A DNA stretch of 32,014 nucleotides from an uncultured Flammeovirgaceae bacterium (lineage in GTDB: Bacteria > Bacteroidota > Bacteroidia > Cytophagales > Cyclobacteriaceae), in contig CALBPF010000014.1 in the NCBI GenBank assembly GCA_937899105.1, positions 1 to 32,014 of the forward strand, given 5' to 3'. How positions within the stretch are numbered: position 1 is the stretch's first letter; each line of letters starts with the position of its first letter. The notes under the pieces were generated by a model, which searched no databases, was not told the origin of the DNA, and was given only the letters and a program-made list of their open reading frames with translations. This document shows positions 1-7,830 of the stretch, in pieces. The translations under genes and the position numbers were made by a program.

Positions 1-919
1 TCCACTTTTCAACCGCCCATTAATGGCTCAATATCGTCCGGGATCTATCTATAAGATTATACAGTCGATGGTAGCCCTAAACGAAGGTGTGATTAATACT
101 AATACTTATATTCCTTGTATTATGGTACCTATGAAATGCCATTATCATGGTCCCGGAGAAACTTTGGTAGGAGCAATTACGAATTCTTGTAACCCCTATT
201 TCTATAATGTAATGAAGCGAGTGGTAAACCGTGGCGTGTCAAATGACCCTTATGAAGATACTCGCCAGGGTATGATAAAATGGCGCCAATACATTGAGTC
301 ATTTGGATTAGGCTCTTCGCTTGGCATTGATCTGCCCAATGAAAAAGGCGGGCTTGTACCCAGTGTTCAGTATTATGATCGAGCCTACAACAATCGACCC
401 TGGAAATACTCGAACATTTATTCGATTGCAATCGGTGAAGGAGAAAATCTGGTAGTACCAATTCAAATGGCAAACTTTGCAGCAACTGTGGCTAACAGAG
501 GGTATTATATAATTCCACATCTGGTAAAGTCAATTGGTGATAATGGTCTACCGTTGCCTAAATACCAGGAAAAACACTACACCGATGTGGACCCAAAACA
601 CTTTGATCTTGCTGTAGAAGCAATGGCTGAAGTAGTTAATTCGGGCACAGGTCAGTACAGAGCAAAGCTAAAAGATATACAGGTTTGTGGTAAAACAGGT
701 ACTGTGCAAAATGACCCTTTGCCCGATCATTCTGTTTTTATCGCCTTTGCACCCAAAAATGACCCCAAAATAGCAGTTTCAGTATATGTGGAAGATGCCG
801 GACAGGGGGCAAGAGCCGCAGCCTCTATAGCGAGCTTAATAATTGAGAAATATTTAATTGGACATACAGAAAGACCTCAAATTGAGGCTTTTGTAAAACG
901 TGGCGACTTTATATATTGA
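1..919 (+). CDS. mrdA: Penicillin-binding protein 2, C-terminal transpeptidase part (5' end outside window)
   Basis: This is the transpeptidase domain of the elongation-specific class B PBP, which cross-links peptidoglycan in the periplasm with RodA. The reading frame is open from base 2, so the gene is cut by the window edge; the ATG at 23 is internal. All three penicillin-binding motifs are visible: SIYK with the nucleophilic serine (bases 44-55, in RPGSIYK), SCN (185-193) and KTG (692-700, in CGKTGTVQ). The N-terminal membrane anchor and dimerisation domain are missing only because of the cut. The stop codon TGA (917-919) overlaps the start of rodA, as expected for the mreBCD-mrdA-rodA cluster. 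Assignment to PBP2 rather than the division PBP3 rests on the RodA partner and on the YRPGS motif. Confidence 0.93.
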   Translation, partial: PLFNRPLMAQYRPGSIYKIIQSMVALNEGVINTNTYIPCIMVPMKCHYHGPGETLVGAITNSCNPYFYNVMKRVVNRGVSNDPYEDTRQGMIKWRQYIESFGLGSSLGIDLPNEKGGLVPSVQYYDRAYNNRPWKYSNIYSIAIGEGENLVVPIQMANFAATVANRGYYIIPHLVKSIGDNGLPLPKYQEKHYTDVDPKHFDLAVEAMAEVVNSGTGQYRAKLKDIQVCGKTGTVQNDPLPDHSVFIAFAPKNDPKIAVSVYVEDAGQGARAAASIASLIIEKYLIGHTERPQIEAFVKRGDFIY

Positions 920-2187
920 CGAGAGTAGATAATATATCGGGCAATCTGGATTGGCTATCAGTGTTACTATTCTTTCTTATAGCACTTTTAGGCTGGTTAA
1001 ATATATTCGCTGCAGTATATGATGAAACTGTTTACCAAAATATTTTTGATCTTTCCTTAAATAGTGGTCGGCAACTGATCTTTATTGGTGTCTCAATCTT
1101 ATTGATAACTACCATTATGGTAATGGACTTCAGGTTTTACGATACCTTCGCCTACGTCATTTACGGAGCGATCATAATTCTTTTGATAGTGGTTCTTTTG
1201 TTTGGTAGGGAAGTAGCCGGTTCGCGTTCATGGTTTGAGATCGGACCCTTTCGTTTACAGCCTTCCGAATTGGCCAAATTTGCGACTGGTTTAGCTATTG
1301 CTAGATATATCAGTTCAAGTGGTTTTCGAATGGATCGCTTCAGCGGTCAAATTATGGCTTTTGCCATAATTTTTCTTCCTGCCGGTTTGATCATACTACA
1401 GGGTGATGCGGGTACAGCCATAGTTTATTCGGCGCTGATACTTGTTCTTTTTAGAGAAGGAATGTCTCCCAATTTGTTAATTATCGGTACATTTTCTGCA
1501 GTCATTTTTATACTCACGCTGTTGGTTGAAGAGCACCTTTATCTATACCTAAGTATTCTGAGCATTGCTACGGTTACCATTTTTCTCAATAGAAAACGTA
1601 TTAAGCGGATTGTGCTTATTGTTTTAGGGGCTATCGTTGTCGCAGGTGTAATCAGAAGTGTAGATTATGTAATAAGTGATGTGCTTAAGCCACACCAACA
1701 AAACCGGATAAAGGCCTTCATTAATCCTGATTCCGATCCACTTGGCGTTGGTTGGAATGTTACTCAGTCTAAAATTGCCATTGGCAGCGGAGGGCCCATT
1801 GGCAAAGGATTTTTAAAAGGCACTCAGACAAAATTTGACTTTGTACCTGCGCATAGTACAGATTTTATTTTCTGCACTATTGGTGAAGAACATGGCTGGT
1901 TGGGTAGCCTGGTAACTGTTGGGCTTTTTGTAACGCTAATATTAAGGGTTATTTATTTAGCTGAACGACAGAAATGGCGTTTTGCCCGTGTATATGGATA
2001 TGTAGTGGCCTGTATTTTCTTTTTTCACTTTGCCGTTAACATTGGCATGACCATTGGCTTGTTTCCCGTTATTGGCATCCCGCTTCCATTATTTAGTTAT
2101 GGAGGATCTTCCTTTTTCGGGTTTACATTGCTGCTTTTTATACTTTTAAAATTAGACGCCCATAGAATGCAGGTCTTGGTGCGATAG
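916..2187 (+). CDS. rodA: RodA, SEDS-family peptidoglycan glycosyltransferase
   Basis: RodA is a polytopic inner-membrane SEDS protein that polymerises lipid II and works with PBP2 in the elongasome. The 423 residues are almost entirely hydrophobic helices. Signature segments are SRSWFEIGPFRLQPSELAK (family motif, about residue 103-122), an ILQGDAGTA segment near 160 containing the catalytic-type Asp, HSTDFIFCTIGEEHGWLG near 313 and GIPLPLFSYGGSS near 390. The start is a TTG at 916 that overlaps the PBP2 stop (TTGA). No ATG lies between it and the first membrane helix, so this start or an even rarer codon is required. Translational coupling with mrdA is likely. The gene ends 2 bp before a convergent gene. 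Confidence 0.95.
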   Translation: MTRVDNISGNLDWLSVLLFFLIALLGWLNIFAAVYDETVYQNIFDLSLNSGRQLIFIGVSILLITTIMVMDFRFYDTFAYVIYGAIIILLIVVLLFGREVAGSRSWFEIGPFRLQPSELAKFATGLAIARYISSSGFRMDRFSGQIMAFAIIFLPAGLIILQGDAGTAIVYSALILVLFREGMSPNLLIIGTFSAVIFILTLLVEEHLYLYLSILSIATVTIFLNRKRIKRIVLIVLGAIVVAGVIRSVDYVISDVLKPHQQNRIKAFINPDSDPLGVGWNVTQSKIAIGSGGPIGKGFLKGTQTKFDFVPAHSTDFIFCTIGEEHGWLGSLVTVGLFVTLILRVIYLAERQKWRFARVYGYVVACIFFFHFAVNIGMTIGLFPVIGIPLPLFSYGGSSFFGFTLLLFILLKLDAHRMQVLVR

Positions 2188-2189
2188 CG

Positions 2190-3212
2190 TCAATATCTTT
2201 TTTCAAGTATTTCTATAAATTCTAAAACCTCCTCTGAGTCATAATCCCAATCAGGGTAATTCTCCTTTAAGTAATTGGTGGCGTCATAAAACCCGTTAAA
2301 CTTTTCCAAATCTTCTAACGTTTTAAAAAAATTTTGTTCACTACCATCAAAAAGCATGTTTATAAACATGAAACGCTGATTTATTGAAAGGCTGCTCCTA
2401 ATACTTTCCACTTTTTGTTGTTCATGAATCTCCGCCAGGGTCGTTTTTGAGGTGTCGCTTAGTTCTTCATGCAGGGTTTTTTGTGTTTCCACGCTCCATT
2501 CAAAAGTCGGTTTGTCAATAGTATCTTCCTTGTTGCTCTGAACCTCGCTCACATCCACCTTATTTTCTACTTCATTATCATCATCGAGGTACAAGTCATT
2601 CACCTGCAAAGGAATTACTTCGGTAAATTCTTTAAGGTAAATCTCAATATCTTCAGGGCCTTGTTCAATGCTGGCGAAAACATCATCCATGAGATCAGGT
2701 AAATTATTTCCATTCAATTCACTTATGTTACCTGTAGCCATCTTTTCTGTTAACAGGTTAATGATGTTCTTATTAACCTTAACATACTTTGCTATTCTAT
2801 CCAGATCCTGTCTGCTAATGGTTTCATCATTACGTTCTACGATGTGGATGTAGAAGTCATAGGGTGAAAAAATAAGTAGAATAGTTTCCTCAGTGGCCTG
2901 AATAAAAAGCTCATAAAAAGGATCTTTTGTTATGGAAATATTTCTGCTGAGAACATTCATGAAATCAGTCAGGGCTTCTTTAACGCGATCATTTTCATAG
3001 TCAAAGTACTGACTTTTTAATCGTGATGTTTCTTTCTGCCATTCTCGGAAAAGATTTTTTACAACGAATAAATTAATTTGCTTTATTGGCTGAACGGTAA
3101 GAATTTGTTGCCCGTTGATATTTTCATTCTTGTTGAAGAAGTCTTCCAGCGTTTTATTAGCAAAGCGGACACTGTAATTTTTGATACCTTCGCGGTTAAG
3201 TTTATTTTCCAT
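2190..3212 (-). CDS. Uncharacterised acidic cytoplasmic protein, Bacteroidota type
   Basis: I do not recognise a named family. The 340-residue product has no signal peptide and no membrane helix. The N-terminal two thirds look mostly helical, with a hydrophobic stretch around ETILLIFSPYDFYIHIVER (about residues 108-126). A low-complexity acidic linker follows (about 205-240, rich in D, E, N and K). The last roughly 80 residues form a compact helical module beginning SINQRFMFINMLFDGSE and ending in EEVLEFIEILEKRY. From memory, C-terminal modules of this kind (S-x-N-Q-R-F-x-F-I-N-x-L-F) occur in other Bacteroidota hypothetical proteins, but I know no function. It is convergent with rodA (2 bp apart) and divergent from the ferredoxin gene. 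Confidence 0.8.
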   Translation of the reverse strand: MENKLNREGIKNYSVRFANKTLEDFFNKNENINGQQILTVQPIKQINLFVVKNLFREWQKETSRLKSQYFDYENDRVKEALTDFMNVLSRNISITKDPFYELFIQATEETILLIFSPYDFYIHIVERNDETISRQDLDRIAKYVKVNKNIINLLTEKMATGNISELNGNNLPDLMDDVFASIEQGPEDIEIYLKEFTEVIPLQVNDLYLDDDNEVENKVDVSEVQSNKEDTIDKPTFEWSVETQKTLHEELSDTSKTTLAEIHEQQKVESIRSSLSINQRFMFINMLFDGSEQNFFKTLEDLEKFNGFYDATNYLKENYPDWDYDSEEVLEFIEILEKRY

Positions 3213-3233
3213 TCAATAGATAACGGATAGTTT

Positions 3234-3260
3234 TTTAATCTGGTTTAAAGACAGATTAAA
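3234..3260. repeat. Perfect 9-bp inverted repeat in a divergent intergenic gap
   Basis: TTTAATCTG (3234-3242) and CAGATTAAA (3252-3260) are perfect inverted repeats separated by the 9-nt spacer GTTTAAAGA. The repeat fills nearly half of the 58-bp gap between the divergent genes at 3212 and 3271. No T-run follows on either strand, so it is not an intrinsic terminator. It may be an operator for a dimeric regulator or a 5'-leader hairpin ending 10 nt before the ferredoxin start codon. Confidence 0.55.
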
Positions 3261-3270
3261 GTTATGAATT

Positions 3271-3597
3271 ATGGGAGAGATCGTTGTGAAAAATATGAAT
3301 GACCTGAGAGTTCGTACCGCGCAAAATGGAATTTCATTATTAAATGCGCTTCATGAGAATTACGTCGATTGGATGCATGCCTGTGGCGGTAAAGGGAGGT
3401 GCACTACATGCAAATGCAAAGTGCTCGAAGGTATGAATGATCTTTCTATTCGATCCTTGGATGAGGAACGGTTTTTAAAAACAAACCAATTGACTGAAGA
3501 TGAGCGGTTAACGTGCCAGGCGCAGCTAAAGGAAGGTCAGGTACTCATTGAAGTCCCTGAAGAGTACAAGTTACCACATGTTAATTATAGCTATTGA
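3271..3597 (+). CDS. [2Fe-2S] plant/adrenodoxin-type ferredoxin
   Basis: A 108-residue soluble electron carrier with a beta-grasp [2Fe-2S] fold. The cluster ligands are in CGGKGRCTTC (about residues 38-47, pattern C-x5-C-x2-C), with the fourth Cys in LTCQAQL (about 82). An extra Cys follows the third ligand (CKCK). The length fits a stand-alone ferredoxin. There is no fused reductase domain and no adjacent isc/suf or P450 gene, so the redox partner is unknown. The start ATG at 3271 follows a hairpin-forming inverted repeat. The thymidine kinase gene begins 29 bp downstream, so the two could be co-transcribed. Confidence 0.88.
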   Translation: MGEIVVKNMNDLRVRTAQNGISLLNALHENYVDWMHACGGKGRCTTCKCKVLEGMNDLSIRSLDEERFLKTNQLTEDERLTCQAQLKEGQVLIEVPEEYKLPHVNYSY

Positions 3598-3622
3598 GTG
3601 TAATGCTTAATTTCTAAATTTG
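3593..3622 (+). promoter_or_regulatory. Possible promoter immediately before tdk
   Basis: TAAATTTG (3615-3622) matches the Bacteroidota -7 consensus TAnnTTTG exactly. An ATTG (3593-3596) lies 18 nt upstream as a weak -33 element. The element ends only 4 nt before the tdk ATG at 3627, so transcription from it would start at or inside the start codon. It is either a promoter for a leaderless message or a chance match in AT-rich DNA. Confidence 0.3.
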
Positions 3623-3626
3623 AGAA

Positions 3627-4217
3627 ATGTTCATAGAGCCAAATTTTGGAAAGTCAAAAAGGACAGGTTGGGTGGAAGTCGTTTGCGGCTGTATGTTTTC
3701 AGGTAAGACAGAGGAACTTATCCGGCGCTTAAATCGAGCTATCATCGCCAATCAAAAGGTGGAAATTTTCAAACCAATTGTAGATACTCGTTATCACAAA
3801 ACTAATGTGGTATCGCATAACGAGACGTCAATTCGTTCTACGCCGGTTGATTTCCCCAATGATATTTTATTGTTGGCCGGAGAATGCGATGTAGTAGGAA
3901 TAGACGAAGCACAATTCTTTGATAATAGTATCGTTGAGGCATGTAATAAACTAGCGAATAGCGGAAAAAGAGTGGTAGTCGCCGGGCTGGATATGGATTT
4001 TGAAGGGAAACCTTTTGGGCCGATGCCGAACTTGCTTGCTACGGCGGAATTTGTAACCAAGGTGCACGCCATTTGTGCCAAAACGGGCGAGTTGGCATCT
4101 TTTTCGTACAGACTCGCCGAAGAAGATAGCACGGTATTACTCGGTGAAAAACAAGAATATGAGGCTAGAAGCAGAGAGAGTTTTTTTAAGGGGATGAAAA
4201 ACAGGTTGAAAAAGTGA
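3627..4217 (+). CDS. tdk: Thymidine kinase (type II) with degenerate zinc site
   Basis: Phosphorylates thymidine to dTMP with ATP in the pyrimidine salvage pathway. The 196 residues carry the P-loop in CMFSGKTEELIRRL (about 23-36), a Walker B-like DEAQFF (about 92-97) and the lasso region after VHAICAKTGELASFSYR. Family members with a structural zinc use four cysteines. Here only the Cys of HAIC remains: the second position is Thr (AKTG) and the C-terminal pair is replaced (EARSRESF). From memory the same loss occurs in other Bacteroidota thymidine kinases, so the enzyme is probably functional. Its stop codon overlaps the GTG start of the next gene. Confidence 0.93.
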   Translation: MFIEPNFGKSKRTGWVEVVCGCMFSGKTEELIRRLNRAIIANQKVEIFKPIVDTRYHKTNVVSHNETSIRSTPVDFPNDILLLAGECDVVGIDEAQFFDNSIVEACNKLANSGKRVVVAGLDMDFEGKPFGPMPNLLATAEFVTKVHAICAKTGELASFSYRLAEEDSTVLLGEKQEYEARSRESFFKGMKNRLKK

Positions 4218-6427
4218 GGCTGGCTTTCTGTTTTTCCTTAATCGTAATTGGCAATTTGAGCGCTCAGGAAATTCCCTTAGGTACTTGGCGTACGCATTTT
4301 TCATACAACGAAATACGGCGTCTAGAGGCCGGAGAGAATCAGGTGTTTGCAGCCGCCAGTTCGGGAATGTTTATCTACTCGCTAAATGATAATAGCATCA
4401 CTACGGTCACAAGGTTGAACGGCTTACAGGAAGAAAATATATCAGCGCTTCATTTTAGCGAATCAGCTACACTATTGATAGGACATCAAAGTGGTAATCT
4501 TGATGTACTGCAGAGCAATGAAATTTTGAATATCGACTTAACCACAGACTCGCAGGTTTCTGGCTCAAAATCGATAAATAACATTCTAAGCAGTAATGAT
4601 GGGATTTATCTCTTTACAGACTTTGGACTTTTGAGAATGGACCCTGAAACATATGCCATCACGGAGACCGTCAGGGAAATTGGTCTTGATAATGACGGAA
4701 TAAAGGTATATCAAGGCGCCATTTTAGAAGACTCACTCTTTATAGCTACTGACGACGGTATCTTGGCTACGGATATAGTCAATAACATTAATCTTGCAGA
4801 TCCTTTAGGTTGGAAACTATTTGGAGAAGCGGATAATCTATTTAATGAACCGTTTGAATTTATCATTAACTCAGGTGATCGCCTTTTAGCAGGTTCTTCA
4901 GGTAGAGGCATTTACAGTTACAACGGAGCGTGGTCAATGGAGAGCGTACTAACAGATGTCAGTTTTATTGGTGCAAGAGCCAATAATAATACGGTGTTGG
5001 TGACGACCGATCAGGGTGTATTTCAGCTAGATACCAATCTTAACGAGTTGCTAATTGAAGATGAGCTTCTCACCACGGCACAGGATGCTTTACTTTTTCA
5101 AGGAGATATTTATCTCGCAGATCAGAAAAACGGCCTGGTATTCATAAGTCCTTCGGGTTCAGAGTCAGTTTTACCTTCAGGTCCAATTTCTTCGGCTTTC
5201 GACCTTTCTGTACAGTCAAATGGTATTTATGGTTGTGCCGGCGGGTATGATGATAATGTCAATCCCCTGGGAGCTGAGGGGGCGTTCTATATTTTTGACA
5301 ATGGTTTGTGGACTAACTTTCAAGAGAACGGAGAACTACCTGCCTTTGAGGATGCCGTGGATGGAGCCTATCAATCTTCAGGGGGTAGAACGATAGTAGC
5401 TTTAGCCGGTCAAGGACTTTTGGTGGTCAATGATGACGGCTCAGGAGAGATTATTGACGACCAAACACCAGGTTCTACACTTTTTAATACAACACAAGGT
5501 GAGAAAGGTATTATAGTGCCTGCCGTACATGCCGACGTGGAAGGCATATGGGTGTTGAATTATAATTCTCCAACACCTCTGCACCTCTGGTCACCGGATA
5601 ACACTTGGACCGCTTATTCCCTTGTTAGCAATCAGCCGTTCGAAATTGTAGGCGATAGCAGGCAATTGTATATACCAAACCCAAATGGTGTAGTTGTTTT
5701 TGATAAGAGTTCCGGTAACAATAGATTGCTGACTGACGATCCTGGCCAGGGCGGTTTAGCAAGCGATGAAGTTGGTGCAATAGCTGTGGACCGAGAGGGA
5801 TTGGTTTGGATAGGGACAGATCGGGGAATATCGGTTCTCACTAATCCATTTTCTAGCTTGGAAGGTAATGTAGATGCTGTGGAGCCTATATTTGAGAATA
5901 GGCCTTTATTAAGAGATGAAAGTATCACTGCAATTGCTGTGGACGGTGGAGACAGAAAATGGATAGGAACGAATTCAGGTATCTGGCTTTTTGATGCCGG
6001 AGCAGACCGGCAGCTTCTTAACTTTACTGTTGAGAACAGCCCCTTGTCAAGTAATGAGGTTTTAGATATTGCTATCAATCCAAAGTCAGGCGAAGTTTTT
6101 TTTGCTACACCGGCAGGTATTATTTCTTATCGTGAGGGCGCTACAGAAGCAACTGCGGTTCATCAAAATGTGAAGGTATTTCCTAATCCGGTAACGGCCG
6201 ACTTTACCGGAACGGTAGGTATATCAGGGTTAGTGGAAGATGCGCAAATCAGGATCACTGATGCAAGTGGCAAGTTAATCTGGCGAACCAGAGCAGCCGG
6301 TGGTACTGCCACCTGGAATGCCCAGGACTACAATGGGAATAGGGCCGCTTCCGGCGTCTACTTTATCTTCAGTTCAGACGATGATGGCGAGGAGACATTT
6401 ATCGGGAAAATAGTTGTTGTAAACTAG
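4214..6427 (+). CDS. porZ: PorZ-like type IX secretion system beta-propeller protein with C-terminal sorting domain
   Basis: The 737-residue protein begins with a signal peptide (about 1-18, ending in GNLSAQ). The N-terminus (LGTWRTHFSYNEI) and the following beta-propeller blades resemble the PorZ propeller family. Reg_prop-type blades are clear at about 519-545 (VDREGLVWIGTDRGISVL), 570-594 (DRKWIGTNSGIWLF) and 616-639. Residues about 650-737 form a T9SS sorting-type domain starting VKVFPNPVT and ending GVYFIF...IVVVN. PorZ is part of the surface attachment complex of T9SS and binds A-LPS in Porphyromonas. The neighbouring recO supports this, because I recall porZ and recO being adjacent in other Bacteroidota. 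The start is a GTG overlapping the tdk stop (GTGA). A generic secreted propeller protein is the alternative. Confidence 0.8.
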   Translation: MRLAFCFSLIVIGNLSAQEIPLGTWRTHFSYNEIRRLEAGENQVFAAASSGMFIYSLNDNSITTVTRLNGLQEENISALHFSESATLLIGHQSGNLDVLQSNEILNIDLTTDSQVSGSKSINNILSSNDGIYLFTDFGLLRMDPETYAITETVREIGLDNDGIKVYQGAILEDSLFIATDDGILATDIVNNINLADPLGWKLFGEADNLFNEPFEFIINSGDRLLAGSSGRGIYSYNGAWSMESVLTDVSFIGARANNNTVLVTTDQGVFQLDTNLNELLIEDELLTTAQDALLFQGDIYLADQKNGLVFISPSGSESVLPSGPISSAFDLSVQSNGIYGCAGGYDDNVNPLGAEGAFYIFDNGLWTNFQENGELPAFEDAVDGAYQSSGGRTIVALAGQGLLVVNDDGSGEIIDDQTPGSTLFNTTQGEKGIIVPAVHADVEGIWVLNYNSPTPLHLWSPDNTWTAYSLVSNQPFEIVGDSRQLYIPNPNGVVVFDKSSGNNRLLTDDPGQGGLASDEVGAIAVDREGLVWIGTDRGISVLTNPFSSLEGNVDAVEPIFENRPLLRDESITAIAVDGGDRKWIGTNSGIWLFDAGADRQLLNFTVENSPLSSNEVLDIAINPKSGEVFFATPAGIISYREGATEATAVHQNVKVFPNPVTADFTGTVGISGLVEDAQIRITDASGKLIWRTRAAGGTATWNAQDYNGNRAASGVYFIFSSDDDGEETFIGKIVVVN

Positions 6428-6433
6428 TATATC

Positions 6434-7075
6434 ATGCTGGTAAAAACGCGGGGACTGGTCTTTAAATACTTTAAGTATAAAGACACCTCAATTATCGTTA
6501 AGATCCTAACGGAACAACTGGGAGTGCAAACCTACATTGTGAACGGGGTAAGAAGTAAAAAGGCAAACACTAAAATCGCGCTTTATCAACCTTTAACTTT
6601 TCTCGATCTGGTAGTTTATTCCAAACCCAATGCTGAAATGCATCGCATTTCAGAAATCAGATGTTCAGAACCTTTTCGTAGCATACCCTATGATATTAAG
6701 AAGTCCGCAATTGCAGTTTTTCTGGCAGAGGTACTTTACAAATCCATCAAAGAACAAGAGGAGTGCCTACCTGTTTTTAATTTCATACACGATTCTATAT
6801 TTAGTTTAGACACTTTTGAAGAAGGATTTGAAGACTTCCATCTGCAGTTTTTGTATAACCTTTCAAACTACTTAGGTTTTGGTATGGCAGAGTCTTCATC
6901 TATTTTGGATGATTATATACTTCAAATATTACAGGCCCCTTACAACAAAGTGAACCGGCTTTCCGGAAGTCAACGAAAGCAGGGGCTTGCTTTTATAATA
7001 GAGTTTTACAAAACACATATAGCCGGTCTTGGCGAAGTAAGATCTGTTGATGTTTTGAAAGAGGTCTTAGCATAG
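6434..7075 (+). CDS. recO: DNA repair protein RecO
   Basis: RecO is the recombination mediator that, with RecR, loads RecA onto SSB-coated gaps. The N-terminal OB fold is recognisable from MLVKTRGLVFKYFKYKDTS through IVNGVRSKKANTK and the LYQPLTFLDLVVY strand (residues 1-60). A helical C-terminal domain follows (about 85-213). At 213 residues it is shorter than the roughly 230-250 of most homologues, mainly through a compact region after NYLGFGMAESS. No cysteine cluster of the kind seen in zinc-binding RecO is present. It follows the PorZ-like gene by 6 bp and ends 122 bp before the ribosomal operon. Confidence 0.92.
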   Translation: MLVKTRGLVFKYFKYKDTSIIVKILTEQLGVQTYIVNGVRSKKANTKIALYQPLTFLDLVVYSKPNAEMHRISEIRCSEPFRSIPYDIKKSAIAVFLAEVLYKSIKEQEECLPVFNFIHDSIFSLDTFEEGFEDFHLQFLYNLSNYLGFGMAESSSILDDYILQILQAPYNKVNRLSGSQRKQGLAFIIEFYKTHIAGLGEVRSVDVLKEVLA

Positions 7076-7105
7076 CTACTTCATTAGAAAATTTTTATAC
7101 CACTG

Positions 7106-7136
7106 TTTGATTCCTCGCTTAGTATTTCTATCTTTG
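7106..7136 (+). promoter_or_regulatory. Main promoter of the ribosomal protein operon
   Basis: TTTG (7106-7109), a 19-nt spacer and TATCTTTG (7129-7136) fit the Bacteroidota primary sigma consensus TTTG-N19-TAnnTTTG without mismatch. Transcription would start near 7142, giving a leader of about 55 nt before rplC. The leader contains a small stem GAGCA/TGCTC (7165-7169 with 7179-7183, 9-nt loop) shortly before the start codon. Confidence 0.88.
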
Positions 7137-7197
7137 CAGTCCTTTTGCTGAAAAATCGCGAGAGGAGCAGCAATTATTTGCTCAAATTAATAACAGA

Positions 7198-7830
7198 ATG
7201 TCTGGTATAATAGGAAAGAAAATCGGTATGACTAGCGTCTACGGTGCCAATGGACACAACATTCCATGCACGGTGATAGAAGCTGGTCCTTGCGTAGTAA
7301 CGCAAGTGAAGGACGAAGAGACTGACGGCTACACAGCTGTTCAGTTAGGCTATGGGGAGCGTAAAGAAAAAAATACTCCCAAAGCTTTGTTAGGACATTT
7401 CGCAAAAGCTCAAACTACTCCCAAAAGTGAGATAGTGGAGTTCAGAGATTTCCGAGTAGAATTCGAAGGTGGAGTTCAGTTGGGTCAAGAAATTAGTATT
7501 TCCGATGTTTTTGAGGAGGGTGATTTCGTGGATGCAATTGGTACTTCTAAAGGAAAAGGATTCCAGGGTGTTGTAAAGCGTCATGGTTTTGGCGGTGTTG
7601 GTCAGAGAACGCACGGCCAGCACAATAGAGAACGTGCTCCTGGATCAATTGGCGGGGCGTCATATCCGGCAAGGGTTTTCAAAGGAATGAGAATGGCCGG
7701 CAGAACCGGAGGCGATCGTGTTAAGGTGCTTAACCTTAAAGTTGTAAAGATCATCCCAGAGAAAAACATCATTCTTGTTAGCGGATCAGTGCCTGGAGCA
7801 AATAATTCAACTGTAATACTCGAGAAATAA
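7198..7830 (+). CDS. rplC: Ribosomal protein L3
   Basis: L3 binds 23S rRNA early in 50S assembly and sends a long loop toward the peptidyl-transferase centre. The 210 residues begin [15 protein letters not shown], and the central loop [20 protein letters not shown] lies at about 131-150. At the position of the methylated Gln in E. coli L3 (GSIGQNQ) this protein has GSIGGAS, so the PrmB-type modification site is absent. It is the first gene of the operon. The usual preceding gene, rpsJ, is missing and recO stands there instead. The last base of its TAA is shared with the ATG of rplD. Confidence 0.98.
   Translation: MSGIIGKKIGMTSVYGANGHNIPCTVIEAGPCVVTQVKDEETDGYTAVQLGYGERKEKNTPKALLGHFAKAQTTPKSEIVEFRDFRVEFEGGVQLGQEISISDVFEEGDFVDAIGTSKGKGFQGVVKRHGFGGVGQRTHGQHNRERAPGSIGGASYPARVFKGMRMAGRTGGDRVKVLNLKVVKIIPEKNIILVSGSVPGANNSTVILEK

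Noticed and set aside
5632..6078. 148-codon open frame on the minus strand inside the PorZ-like gene
   Set aside because: Serine- and proline-rich shadow of the propeller coding sequence; no start signal or family resemblance.
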